From Lichenostomus cassidix (taxonomy: Eukaryota; Chordata; Aves; Passeriformes; Meliphagidae): a stretch of 64,000 nucleotides of DNA. Made by a program: the position numbers and the translations under genes. Of the stretch, positions 22,376 to 34,400 are shown piece after piece. Positions within the stretch are counted from its first letter, which is position 1; every line of letters starts with the position of its first letter. The notes beneath the pieces are model-generated. The model was not told the DNA's origin. It searched no databases and worked only from the letters and a program-made list of their open reading frames with translations. The stretch lies in assembly GCA_008360975.2 (NCBI GenBank), contig CM039183.1:51421350-51485349 (forward strand). Reading direction: 5' to 3'.

Positions 22376-25300
22376 CTGCGGGCAGAAAAAAGACACTAGT
22401 TATCAGTGATCAGCTGAGGATGAAAGAGAACTACATGGAGAGAGTTCCTGCAGAAGAGCACTTCAACAGTCTTGAACCTTCTGTGTTTCCACAGATATAT
22501 TCACATAACAAATGCAATAATTTGTCCCAGCAGCCCCAGTCCATGATATCCCCAGTCCATTCTCATACCTGTGGAGCTGTCTGTGTGCTCTGGTGACTCC
22601 TCAGCCAAGGCACAGGTAGGGAAGGCAGTGTCCTCCTCAAATATTTCTGAGCAGTTGTTTATGAGGAACTCCACCAACACTGTCACCTGCACACAGAAAA
22701 CAGCCCATTTCAGTCAAGAGGGATGAAAACATATTGAAGACTCTTTCCTGCCCCTGGCTGGTGTCTTTGTAGGAAGGACAGCAGAGAGCAGCCACAGCGC
22801 AGCCACAGCTCTGGCCTCTGTGGCCACCAAGGGCCCACAGGTGACAATGCCCATGGATGCCCCTTGCCCTCCCCATGCAGAGTCTGCAGGAGCTGTGCTG
22901 TGACTAGGGGAACTGTGGGGCAGCTGCTGCTTTTGCTCAGAGGAGGCAGGCAAAGGGCAGCCTGGCCCATCCCGTGGCAGGCTGAGGGACACCTGAGCTG
23001 AGGGGTACCCCAATGTGCAGGGGTGCTGTTCTGTGCAGCCTTTGCCACGGCACTGGGATCCCTAAGGATGGCTCTAAATCAGCCCAGAGGGAGTGGCTGC
23101 TTGGTGAGTTCAACACACCTTGTCATTCATCTCCTTCTGCACTTCCAGTGGGAGCACATTGTCCGTCCCTGGGCTCAGCATGTTTGGGCCAATGCAGATG
23201 GCCAGGTTGCTGGAGTCCATCCTGTTGGTCTCAGCATTTTGGCTGATGTGGTGGAGCAGGGAGAGCAAGTGCTTGAGCAAGACGAGGTTTGGTCTTGGCA
23301 GCTTGTCAGCCACCCTGCACAAACACAAACAAAATGTGACATTAATTGATAGTGCAGTGGCCTCTGCTGCTTTATTTGAGCAAGTCTCAGAGAGACAACT
23401 CTTTCTCCAGAAAGGGCCATGTTTGTGCTCATTGTATGTTCCAGAAATCCCCAGCTGCCCCTTAGGGTGTGGTTAATTATGAGACCTTGAATTATAAGGT
23501 CTTGACTGAAAGGCAGCATTGCAGAAGCTCATGTCCTGGAGTAGATGGGATGACATCAGCAGATGTCACTGGAGGCTTCCCAATGCCTGTGGTTGTTCTG
23601 TGGAGTTCTCAAAGCACTCCCAGTCAGCCTCCACACCTACTCTTCCTAAAGTGCAAGACACAGTGGTGGTGTGCATGTGCCCAGCTTCAGCTCCAGCAGA
23701 TGTGAAGGCTCTGTGTCAGTGCCTGTCCCACAGCTGACTGCGTTAGCTGAGACACTGCAGCCTCTGCCCTCTTCCTGCATTGGTGGTTTCATAGAGCAAT
23801 ATCAAGTAACTTCAGGAAGTGCTGCTGGAGCCCTCTAAACCAAACCCCCTGGAAGAATAGGAAGCTGATATAAGCGACAGGCTTTTAAACGAGATTCTTG
23901 ATTTCGAAAGACATTGTTGACCTCTACCAGCCAATCCATTACACTGGAGATTGTTACAAAATTTCCTGTTTGAAAAACTTACTCTTTCAATTCTTCGATT
24001 TTTTCTTGCTTGCTTGGCTTCTCTAGAGCTTGCATCCATTTCTCAAAAAGGTCAGCTGACAGGAGTTTGGAGGGAATATTTCGGAGAAAGTCCTGCAAGG
24101 CCAAGAGATTTGGATGAAGCTTTGAGACTACCCCTGAGCTCAGAGGGAGCATTACTGCCACATGAGCTCTCTAGGAGGCAGGTTGACTTGAGCTACTTGA
24201 CCATCAGTACTGACAGAGCAGTGCAACACACAAATGCACTTGCACTTGTGCAGTAACAGAACTCACATTTCATCCTTTCCTTCACCCATAAATCTCACTA
24301 TTGCTCCCTGGGAGGATACTGAGCAAGAGCACAAAGTGAGTTTCCTGTGGGCATGCAGGAAATTAGCAGCCTAACAAGTGGGACTGAAATTCATGTGGAA
24401 AAGGCCAAACATTCCTAAGCCTGAAACATTTAGCCTGGCTTTGTTCTGACCTTAGCCAAGAGTCCCACATAGGTCAGCTCAGAGAGCTGGATTGGGCCTG
24501 TGCATGCAAGCAATGTTCTCCTACCAGTGCAGCTCAGAATGACTCACCTTCAAAACCACTGCCAGGAGATGCACAGATTTGCTTTTCAAATCAACATTCC
24601 CGCCTTTGTTTAGGTCCTCCTTCAACTCCTTTCGTGCTTTCTCATTGGCAGCTTTTCTGAATATCCCTTCAGTAGAAGGTCCCTTCATATACAGTACAGC
24701 TAGGAGATCCTGCAGGGAAAAAAGCCAGACAGGAATGGAAGAACAGTTATTTGGATGAAGGAAGGTCCTTTTGCAGATGAGTATTTCTTTAGAAGGAGAA
24801 TATAAATTGTCTGGAGGTACACTGTGCTATGATTAGTTCAGTATCTAGTTCTTGCTCCAAGTAGATTGCATGGGAAATAGTCTGACTTTTTCCTTAATTC
24901 ACCTTCATTTTTCCACGAACTTCAGTGGAGTCATCCTTGCTTACTGCCAGAAGGAAACTCATCAGGAGTGTGTGTGGAGGGGAAAGACCAAAATCACTCA
25001 TCTCCTGGGTGATGCAGCAGAAGTGCTGGGGATCCTGCCTCACACTGAAGTCAAAGGTACCACCGAATCGTAGAATGGTTTGGGCTGAAAGGGACTTTAA
25101 AGATCATCTCATTCCAGCCCCTGCCATGGGCAGGGACGCCTTCCACTAGACCAGGTTGCTCCAAGTCCTACCCAATCTGGCCTGGAACACTTCTAGGGAT
25201 GGGGCAACCACAGCTTCTCTGGGTGACCTCACTTCTCTCACAGCCAAGAATTTCTTCCCAGTGTCAACTCTAACCCTTCTCTCTGCCAGTGTGAAGCCAT

Positions 25301-27831
25301 TTCCCCCTTGTTCTGACTCCAGGCCCTTGTAAACAGTTCCTCTACAACTGTACCTCCTTACCTGGAGTGGCTGGGGCAGTGTGTCATCTTCCCCACAGAT
25401 AAGTGCCAGAGGCTGGCCAAACAGAGTGATTTTGGCACCCGAGTCTAGCTGTCCTGAGGAATTTCTTTTGGTAAGGCTTCGTCTCAGAGTAAATGACTGC
25501 GATATCACCTTCTTTCTTTTCTTTGTTCCATCTGCTGCAAGTAAAAGGAACACAAAAGATTGATTTAAAATAAAAAAAACAAGCATTTTGTGGTCTTTCA
25601 TCTGTGTGTAGCACAGAGATGTATGTTGAAACAACTCAAACCAAATGGGGAGAAACTGAGAGACAACTAAGTGGTTACTAGGGAAACAGTTGCCCAAACT
25701 GTAAAACTGTGGCCATCCCCCTAAGGCCACCACCTTTCCTGTTTTGGGTTGGGTGTTTTTTACATTCTAGTTACTGTTTCTTCTTAGACAGTGGGAACAT
25801 ACAAGGCACAGAAATAACAACATTTATAGAGATTTTTGATATTGCAGTAGTTGCTGTGATAACTCTGAGGCAGATATGCCGCTTGGGCAGCTGGCAATGA
25901 CAACAATTTTCACTATGTTGTCTGACTGTGCCCCAGCCTTAGGGCAAGAGTGGAACTAGGGGCTCCTACTTTTTGGTCTCTTTCACAGCCTGAAATGAAA
26001 ACACACAGCTCCAGCTCTGCCAGCTCTGGAGCCAGCTCTGACAATGCTCCTTCTAGAGATAGTGCTTGCCCCTTGCCAGCCAGCCAGTGGAAGGTGATAC
26101 TTGCTCCAGAGGATGGGAGCATCACAGTAGGGCCTCACTGGCTTCAGGGTTAGAAATCTCTTAGAATGGGTTTTGCATCTGCTTCATAAAGAGGAGGGCT
26201 AGGAAATTGAAGGTGATAGCTGGATTTGGGTGGGGTGAGCCTTTTTTTTTTTTTTTGCTTTTAGAAACAACAAGAGAAGGATGCTTTTGCTAGAAAGCTT
26301 TCTAAAGGATTTGCCTTCTGCAAATTTGCAATATATGTCACGCCTTCTACTCCAAAATGAAGTTGTCTTACACAGTTCAGAAGTTCTCAGGACCTCTCTT
26401 TGTTACTTAGCACAAGCTCTTGGTAGGTAGGGGTTAAAAAAATTTGAGAAAGTCACCTAACATTATGGTGTAATATACAATATTTGCTTCTCATACTTCT
26501 GAAAGCTGGTCTGATATGATGGTCTGACCCTGCCCTGTTAATGGTCTCCTCTGGGTTGTTTGCAGGTGCTGAGGTTTTTCATGGTGAGAAAAAACAAGTG
26601 CTGTTGCTGCTGCCAAGAGGGTTTATTTGTTCTAGCGTGCAACAGCTAGTACTTGGTACTTGCTTGCAGTGCCACACCTCAGTGGGGGTGCTCGAGTGAG
26701 AAAGAAACACATTTACTTCCCATTACTAATGAGAAACTCAATGAAATATGACTCTGAGGACCAGGGAATGGGAATACAAGATCTCTGGCACTTAGCACTG
26801 TCACCTCTGCCACTGAGCATATGGGAAAGAAGTAGTTTGCAAGTGAGTGGCAGTCCAGGGCTGAAGCCCTCTCCTGGATGATGCCTGTGGCTTGCTCTCA
26901 GGGAGGGGAAGCAGGCAGTTTCAGATGGTTTTGCACAAGTGACAGCTTGCAAGCATTATATAAGAAGGCAGTTACTCAGTTTGTTTTTGAAACTCACCAT
27001 TTGAGAGGCAAAGTCCATCTTCATTATCTGCTGGGACTGACAGGGGACATTTCTTGGCATCAGCCTGCAAAAAGCATTTTGGGGTTACAGAGCTGCCACA
27101 GTAGTGAGGGCTGCCAGCAAGATGCTGCAGCACCTCAGAAATCTGTGGGATACTCTGGCAAATAACCAGACAAGCCCAACACCTGCTGAAGAGGTGCCTT
27201 GGCCCAGGACTGACACTGTTCTGCTGCCTAGTAGAGAGGTCTGGGGTAAACCTGCATCCAGACACCCCAGTCATGCCTGGCGGGTCACAACCCTGTGCTG
27301 TTTCAGGCTTCTCTTTTGATCCAGAGAAGCCACAGCTGGACACAGCTTCCCTTTTTGCATCCTCCCCAGCATTGGAAATTTCCTCCCAGACTCCTCCAAG
27401 GAGCCTTCATGGCTTTCAAGGCTGCAAGATTCCCGAGCAAAGCTGTTTGGGAGCCAGAGAAATGCATGGACTGCACACAGCAATGCCCAGATCCCTCTAC
27501 TCAGTGCAGCACAGAGCTGCCTTTGAAGAGCTCTGCCCACTCCTGGGTGAGGGTAGGCAGCTGGCAGCTACTGGAGGAGCCATCCCCACTTGGCTAAGAT
27601 ATCTCACACCAGTACCTAAGAAGGATCCAGGAAAATGGAAGGGCTGCTTACCTCTGTCTGGCACTCAATCAGACTCTCCATGTTCCCAGCATTTAGTGTC
27701 TTTGACTAGGCAAGAAAACAAAGACACAGTGTGAGCTATGCTTTAGAAATCAGAGCTTTTCAAAATCACTATATTGACAGAGCTGAAATAATTAAAATAC
27801 TCACAGTGTTACAGCTGCTTAACACTTTCAT
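21198..27831 (-). CDS. TAGAP: TAGAP, T-cell activation RhoGTPase-activating protein (whole coding span, 9 exons)
   Basis: TAGAP is a cytosolic RhoGAP-like protein induced on T-cell activation that affects thymocyte adhesion and T-cell responses. The coding segments are 27831-27805, 27705-27652, 27064-26998, 25534-25362, 24709-24548, 24092-23983, 23314-23119, 22686-22569 and 22375-21198. All phases agree, giving 2085 nt or 694 residues (human about 731). The basic stretch TKKRKK is followed by the RhoGAP fold at about 90-285. Its arginine finger is in GPSTEGIFR (about R125), HLLAVVLK precedes DFLRNIP, and MDSSNLAICIGPNML is near 240. As in mammalian TAGAP, GIFR is followed by KAA rather than the usual xxG. 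The Ser-rich tail carries DRRYSESD, IKKHSMSF, PPSYEEA (about 563) and the C-terminus RCSQPVFEVEQIQYAKESYV. Identification is by remembered mammalian sequence. Confidence 0.96.
22569..22686 (-). CDS. TAGAP: TAGAP coding exon 8
   Basis: It runs from GTGTGCAG| to CCACAG|GTATGA (phase 0 to 1). It encodes VTVLVEFLINNCSEIFEE, the last RhoGAP helix, and PEHTDSST, as in mammalian TAGAP. Confidence 0.95.
23119..23314 (-). CDS. TAGAP: TAGAP coding exon 7
   Basis: It runs from TTTGTGCAG| to GACAAG|GTGTGT (phase 2 to 0). It encodes VADKLPRPNLVLLKHLLSLL and NRMDSSNLAICIGPNML, the conserved RhoGAP 'NLA..PN' segment. The donor GTGTGT is weaker than the others in this gene. Confidence 0.96.
23983..24092 (-). 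CDS. TAGAP: TAGAP coding exon 6
   Basis: It runs from GCCTTGCAG| to AAAGA|GTAAGT (phase 0 to 2). It encodes DFLRNIPSKLLSADLFEKWM, the helix following the arginine finger module, and an Ala/Lys/Glu-rich helix. Confidence 0.95.
24240..24530. repeat. TAGAP intron 5 segment duplicated at 49.6 kb (copy A)
   Basis: It is homologous to 49563-49853 in the same orientation. Landmarks shared: CCCATAAATCTCA, CTCCCTGGGAG, GGGCATGCAGGAAAT and TTCCTAAGCCTGAAACATTTAG, with scattered small gaps. The flanking TAGAP exons have no clear counterpart at the other site. Confidence 0.85.
24548..24709 (-). CDS. TAGAP: TAGAP coding exon 5 (arginine finger)
   Basis: 54 codons, phase 0 at both ends, from TCCCTGCAG| to TTGAAG|GTGAGT. 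It encodes MKGPSTEGIFRKAANEKARK, with the GAP arginine finger in GIFR, and ends HLLAVVLK. Confidence 0.97.
25064..25335 (-). mobile_element. CR1 LINE fragment in TAGAP intron 4
   Basis: A well-preserved CR1 3' region in the same sense as TAGAP. The plus strand shows AATCGTAGAATGGTTTGGGC, AAAGATCATCTCATTCCAGC, CTGCCATGGGCAGGGACGCC and GGCCTGGAACACTTCTAGGG. Its upstream end lies within about 30 bases of the exon 4 donor. Confidence 0.93.
25362..25534 (-). CDS. TAGAP: TAGAP coding exon 4
   Basis: It runs from TTACTTGCAG| to CTCCAG|GTAAGG (phase 1 to 0). It encodes DGTKKRKKVISQSFTLRRSL and the first RhoGAP strand LFGQPLALICGEDDTLPQPL. The acceptor is a CAGCAG pair; using the second AG removes one alanine codon without changing the frame. 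Confidence 0.95.
26998..27064 (-). CDS. TAGAP: TAGAP coding exon 3
   Basis: It runs from TTTTTGCAG| to AATG|GTGAGT (phase 0 to 1). The product is an acidic, weakly conserved linker (DAKKCPLSVPADNEDGLCL), in the place of the mammalian DIKEHPLLASCESED segment. Confidence 0.85.
27652..27705 (-). CDS. TAGAP: TAGAP coding exon 2
   Basis: This 18-codon exon runs from TTGCCTAG| to GAG|GTAAGC. It encodes SKTLNAGNMESLIECQTE, nearly identical to mammalian TAGAP. Confidence 0.95.
27805..27831 (-). CDS. TAGAP: TAGAP coding exon 1 (start codon)
   Basis: ATG at 27831 begins MKVLSSCNT, aligned to mammalian MKLRSSHNA. It ends at AACACT|GTGAGT, phase 0. A pyrimidine-rich acceptor (ATAAACAG|) lies upstream, so the full exon probably begins at 27889. 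Confidence 0.88.
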
Positions 27832-28318
27832 TAGGAGCTTGATCGGAGGAGCTCTGGACACCCTGGTTTCCTTCAATCCTTTTGTTTGCCTGTTTATTGA
27901 ACAGGGAATGGACAAAAAAAGAGTCTCGTAAAACTGCACCCTTCTTGTCTTTCTCCTCTGCAAGCCAATCTAGCCTGTATGATCCAGAAGCAGCATTATC
28001 TGCCACACAAGTAAACCATAAAGCCCTTCTCTGGAAGGGCATTCAGCCCTGCTGCCCTATCTGCCTCCTGATTAAAACAAAACAAAAGCAGCTTTCCATT
28101 TTTAATCCATGCAAAAAGTGAGCAAGTGGTGACAGCTACATATGGTCATTAATCTGCACACCCGAGGCTGAGCGACTCAGCTCTGCCCAGAAGCTCAGCT
28201 TAGCAGTGGGTGCACCTCTTCCCCATCTGTCCTTTTGTACTTCTCTGTACCACTGCCTCTGAAGCTCTCCACTGACTTCAACCATGATGCCACAGATTTT
28301 ATCAAAGGCAGTCCTTAC

Positions 28319-28360
28319 CCAAGGAGTGAGTCCAGCCAGAGCTCTTTCACATCCCATGAA
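28319..28360 (-). other. TAGAP: Candidate TAGAP 5'-UTR exon
   Basis: A strong acceptor on the minus strand (TTTCTCCTTTCCTCTGCAG|) and a consensus donor (CCTTGG|GTAAGG) bracket 42 bases, about 490 bases upstream of the TAGAP start. The partner acceptor would be ATAAACAG| before 27889. The upstream first exon is not identified. Support is splice signals only. Confidence 0.35.
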
Positions 28361-28499
28361 CTGCAGAGGAAAGGAGAAACAGCATCATTCCCCACTGCTA
28401 CTAATCCCTTGGACGGAGGCAAGCGACTAAACAGTGTATACCACGTGTGCTGCCTTATAAATGCAGAAGGGGCAGGTGGAAATTCACAGGAAGGAAGAA

Positions 28500-31400
28500 G
28501 CATCATGGGGCAGGACCAAGACGCTACCAAATATCTGGCTTCCTCTTTCCTTTTAGAGAAGTTACTATTTTTTTCCCTTAAAGAAAAAAAAAATTCTGGT
28601 AGCTGTTTTGGATGGAAAAGATGAGACGCTTGCCAGGTAAAGGTTCCAGCTATCATCACCAGCATGAGGTGAGATGTGCAGAGGGGGCTGCAGTGTGGGC
28701 AGCTTCTCTTTACCATTAAAGGGCAGTGGGTACAGTCTGTCCTTTGCCTTCTCAGAGACATTAGATTTGGCAGTTTAAAGATGAACCACCAGACCAAGTT
28801 ACACTAAGAAGAGTAAAAACAACAAGGAGGTGGAATAGACAAGATTCAGAGAAATGTTTCTGTATAACTTTTTAAAAGCTAAATGCAGCAATTTACTGTC
28901 TACAAGCAGATGTAGACACATTTTGTCAGTGTTAAGTAGCTCTTGAGAATCTAGGCACTGGACTTCTATAAATTAAGTGGTATAATGTAGTAATTTACTA
29001 ATGTATGACAATATGAACAATATGTGATTTAAAAGTGTTGCTTAGAATATATTTTAATAAGAACTTTGCTTCCACATATTGCATCAACAGAAGAGATTAA
29101 AAAATCCAGGGAAAATCTACCTCTGCTTGACCTGTACCCTTCTGTTGCTGTCTGCCCCCCAACTTGGGCATATCAAGAGTATAATGCTCACTCTACCAGG
29201 CCATTGTGAAAATTCATTAATGTTTGATGTTAAATACACAATATTATTTCTGTTGATTTATCAGCTGAGGCAAATCACAACTGTGTTCTCTGTGCCAGTC
29301 TGCTGATCTTGTGAAAAAGGGGAGTTAAGCCTGAGGGACAGGGCTGGGGATTTTTCAGTAGAGGACTGAGGTGAAAAAGAGCACTTGTAAAACTGTGGTC
29401 TTTCTGCTGCTTCTCTCGTGGATGCTCTGTTTCACATGTGCAGAGGATGGGGCTGTGTCTCAGCCCAGCTCTTTGCAGATCCATGTAATGACTACGTCCA
29501 CTGCTGAATTCACCCTCAAAGCCATTTTTGTGTAACCACATCAGACTCGGCCAGTGCAGTACTGACCTTGTTTCATGTGAAACAGAAAGGTGATCTCTGC
29601 TTGACTCTGGCAGGAATCCAAAGTGCACAATTCACTTTTGGTTCAATAGAGATGTGCTCAAAAGAGCAAATGGGGACCTGCCCTGCTTTTGCAGAGGGAG
29701 TTGCTGTAGGTCACCTTTTAAGTTCTCCTGAGGCCCATCATTTCCATGCTCCTGTAGTGACACTGGTCTGTAGACTTGTTTAGGGATGAAACTTACAGCA
29801 GTCTGATCAATTAGTCTGCAGCCCTATGCATTTACCACTGATCTTTTACTTATTGCTGTAACTGATTTTTTGTTAATGATCAATCCCATGACATTTGTAA
29901 TTTCCCTACTAAATTTCATGGGCTGATGCACATGCTTGCAGAAATTTTGTCATCCTACACCACTTTCTCCTGAGAATTTTTACTGAGTCTCCTTGGCAGC
30001 TGCAGCACCACTGCTGATAGTTTCAGCAGGACTCCTCAACAAGAAGCATATATTTTTCACTGCATCTGTTAAGTGTATATCCAAGCATACCTGTCTGTTA
30101 AGTAACTCAGAGGCTTAGGGAGGCAGTTCAATTCTGCCTTGTCCTCACTTCCAGCACTGTTCATAGATGTATTTCTGAGCTAAGTCTCTTTCATGATTAA
30201 GACACAGGGTTTGATCTGGAAAATGTGTGACTTGTGCATAAAAAGTGAGCTTAATGGGTGGTGATTAGCCAGGCCAGAAGCTTAGATTACAGTTCAGGCA
30301 CCAGCTGTACACAAGGCACAATGCTTTGAGTTTCCCAGGAGAAGATACAGTAATGGGTCGTGTATTAATAGCACCTCACCAGAGTGTCCACTATCACACA
30401 TTGCTGTATCTCTATCCAATTAGTTCTCATCAATTAAAAGTTGTGGGGGTATAATGGCCATTGTATGTGGAAGGTGTGTGTAAATGCCTGCCTGCCCATA
30501 TGAAAAACATTTTGGTTTTTTTTACCCTCCTCATATAATTCTTTATTTAATAGCTTTTTTATGGTGTGTATCCCAAACACTTAAATCATGCCAAAATTAC
30601 TTCAAAGCAGCTTATTTTATTGCAAACAGTCATGCCCCATCTTAATAACAGACATCCTAAAATGCTATGGTTTGGCACAGTAATTGTTTGACAACACAGA
30701 GGGAATTGTGCCTGTTTTTATAAAAAAAAACCAAGCAAGCATATGTTGATCCTGCCTAACACTGCAGACATGTGTCCAGGCTTCCAGGGTCAGAAGAACT
30801 GCTCTCACACCTACCAGCCAGAGCAGCTTCACAGTTTTCCCCATCATTGTGGAAAAGGTAACACACATGTAGTGCCCAAAGTCAGTCTCCACACTGAATA
30901 TTAACGGAAAACGCCTGTCATTTACAATTCATTTCCCTCACATGAACAACTTCTCTCCTTGCAGACTTGAAACCTTTGCTCTGGTTTGCTCCTCCCTCCA
31001 TTTGGTACGGATCTTACACCATGATGCATGAGAGCAGTGTGTTTGTTGTACCACAGCCATTGCCCTGGGGCAAGCAGGATAGATGGCAGGTGACTTGGGC
31101 ACACCTGGAGCTATTTGCAGGTGGTGTGTTTCTCCCAGTCCATCCCTGGCTAAATGAATGCACTGTCCTTCAAAGACACTGGATGTTTACACAAAAATCA
31201 GGGTGAGGGAGAGGGGGTGGACTTGCAAGGGTTTTGTAGGATTAACCTGTGTAGAAGCTCTTCCCCTGTAGTATGGCAGCTGAAGTGTTTTACATCCACT
31301 GGAGAAAGCAGGAACAGGGAGGTCCTGCAGAGCAGCCAAGTCTGGGTGGATCCAGCCCTCTCAGGACTGGGTTTGCCCCTTGAGATGTGAAGCATTTTCT

Positions 31401-34400
31401 TTGTAGAGGTCCAGATATGAGTTGGATTCCTCTGCTTCACCCTGGTCCCTGCCAGTCCCTTTCCCTTCCCAGATCATGGCTGCTTTTGTGGTCCACTCCC
31501 AAGCCCTTTTCCCAGCCAATGTTTAGAGAGAGGGCTTATATAGCACTTGCTGCCAACATGGACCAAAGAGTGATTTTCCCCTTTGTGTGAGCTCCAGTCA
31601 AGCTAGGTATTTTCTCCTGTTTTCTCCTCTTACACTGTGACTCTGTGAAGGACTCTAGACCATAGCAATGAAAGAGCAACATCAACTGGCATGAGAAAGA
31701 AGTCAGGAGTTTACAGTAAAAAAAAGAACAAAAGAATAAATCTGCTGTGACTGGAGAGTGTCTGTTTTCTTCTTTCCTCATCAAATCACAAATGGGAAAA
31801 CCCCAGCCATAGTTCACTTTTTTTTAGTTCTGTTATATTTGCAAATGTTTGACACCGTGGCTTTTAGAAAGGAGGGTGTGTGAAAGAATCCTGAAACTCG
31901 CCTTCGCCCTGTTATCATACCAGGAAGGAGACAGCAGCAACAGAGCTGTGAGAAGGGCACAGCAGAATGCGCCTGGAGCAGGAATCCTTTCAAGCCCATA
32001 TAGAGCAAAAAGAACCTTCATCAGTGCCTCTCCATGTGGAAAAGGGATTGTATTCCAGTTTTGTCTTCACTGCCACAGCTGCAGTCTCCCCAGGGAACAA
32101 TAGGAGCATTTACCAAAATAAGGAAAGCAGTTATGCCAAAGTCAGAGAGCTGTTGGGTTGCTTTTTGGAAGGGAAAGCTCTGTACAATCTGTCCATGAAC
32201 TCAAAGAACAAGGTAGCAAGTGGGTTCCTGGAAACAGGCCACATTTATAGATGCCTTCTGAAGGCAGCTCTGATTTCCTACCACTCTCCAGAGTGTGTTG
32301 TGGGACATACAGGGATGGTTCAGGGTTTGATCACAGAAAAGAGCCTTTGATCAGACCAGTCCCTACTTCCCACCTGTAACAGTTCAGAATGAGATCCATC
32401 ACTCAGCTGGTGCTGAATTCCTGCAGGTAGGTTTAGTCAGGTAAAATCTGGGCTCATGCTAAACCTGCCTTTGGAAAGTGAAACCCACTGTCAGTTTTTC
32501 CCAGATCCGTTCAGCTGATTTCTATACTGAATTAGATATCAAGGTTAGATTGCAGTGTGGTTAGATTGCACCACCCTTCAACACACTGGGCTACTATTAA
32601 ACAGGAAAAAGATACAAATCAAAAATAACACTATAATACAGCCCAAGGTGTAAACTATGCCCTTCCCATGGCACCATTTTGGTTGCATTTGCTTTGCAGG
32701 ATGGTTTGTTTATGCTTTCACGGGTGCTTGCCCTGAGACTAAGTTGGCAGCTCTAAAGATTTTTACTCACCCTCAGGTGACTGGTTCCAGTGGGTGCTTT
32801 TTTAATTGTGGGGGGCATGTGTAAATGGGCCATTTTTCCAAAGGGTCTGTGCTGCTGTTCAGCTGTGTCTGAATTAATCCTGCTATTGTATCTCTGTGAC
32901 ACTTGGGTATTACTCATTCCTTGGGTTCCCTGAGATGGCTAGCACAAAGGAATTGGGGAATTGAAGTTGCCCATCATTTCTGACTGAGCAGATGCAGATC
33001 TAAACTTTCACTTGCTTACATAAAGATAGTAGAGATTGTGCGTAATTCAGTCTGAAATCTATTCTTTTCAAGATTCCTGGTTGAAGGTACTCAAACAATA
33101 TTGAAAGGTGATATGCTTACTTTTTTTGTTACTCCAGCAGGTTTTTCACTTAATTTGCTTCTTTATGTGGATCATTCACAAATCAGAAACTGAGCTGGAA
33201 CTTTTTGCCAAGCTCATTTTCTATCAGGGACAGATTATGCTTCTTACCGAATACAGAGAGGTGTGAACCTTGATTTTGCTTTTCAGGATTAATATGAATG
33301 TTTTCTTTTAGATTTTTTTTTAAATGTAGGCTTGTATTTCTCTTGTTTCTGCACCTTGTGTTTTGCTTTGAATTTCAGCATCAAAATTATCTCAGATCTC
33401 AAAATGTGAATGAGGGGAAACCAGAGAGAATCTGGATTTCACATTGAATTCTAACTTGCATGTGATTTTCAGACATAAGTCATCTAGCTTTCACATAAAA
33501 TACGATCTGCGGACTGGCACTGGCCTAGCAGCCAGTCTGGAATAGGACCAAGAAAACTTGGCTCAAGAGTAATTTGGGGTTTCATTTTATGTGTGTCCCA
33601 TTGATACAAAATCTGGAAAAGAAAGGCAGGCTCAAGAATGGCAAGACCTTAGCACTGCCCTGGTAGCATGGGAGCTGCTCTGGGCATAGCAAGCACCACA
33701 CAGCTGTCACCATAGGTGCCCAGGAGGAACAACCAGAAGTAGTTGGACTTTCCTTGTCATTTCTCTCTTGTTGTCTTCCTCCAAGCCCCAGTGGTATGAT
33801 GGGAACATCCCCAAACTCTTCATCATTGTGTTGCCCTTGTGAGTTTGTCATTCCTCTGTTGTACCTGCTTCATAAGCAGAACTGCCAGTAACCAGGTCCT
33901 CAACACCACTAAATTAACCAAGAATAGGAACTTTTATGACCACGGATCTATACTCCATTCTCCAGGCAAAAGCAGTGTCAGGCAAAGCAAATCTTTCCAG
34001 GGACAACTCTGCTGAATACAGCTGAACTCCCCTGAAAACATTTGACCCCATGCTTTGGGAGGGTTATTTGTTGTCATGTGCTGTGCTTGTGCATGCACAT
34101 TCATATCCACACACTGCAAAATAAAATGTTCTCCTGTGAAGTTTTGGCCACCCATCAAAATCAAGATGATAAATTCGAAACAAACATCTCCATATTAGCT
34201 GGTGATTGCCATATTGTTGCTACCAGCAACAGCTGCCCTGTTAGTGTTTTATATAAACACTCCACTTCTGTGCTGCTATCCCATTTTAAAGCATGACTAC
34301 CTTATGAGGATTTCTGAAAGCAAATGCTTCTCGTGGCATGGGCTCTGCCTCCCACCACAGGGCATCACGAGGTGTCTGGGAGGAAAGGACATGCAGAGAG

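Noticed and set aside
28455..28466. TATA-like CATTTATAAGGC on the minus strand as TAGAP core promoter
   Set aside because: A strong splice acceptor lies just downstream at 28361, so transcription probably starts further upstream. The motif alone is weak.
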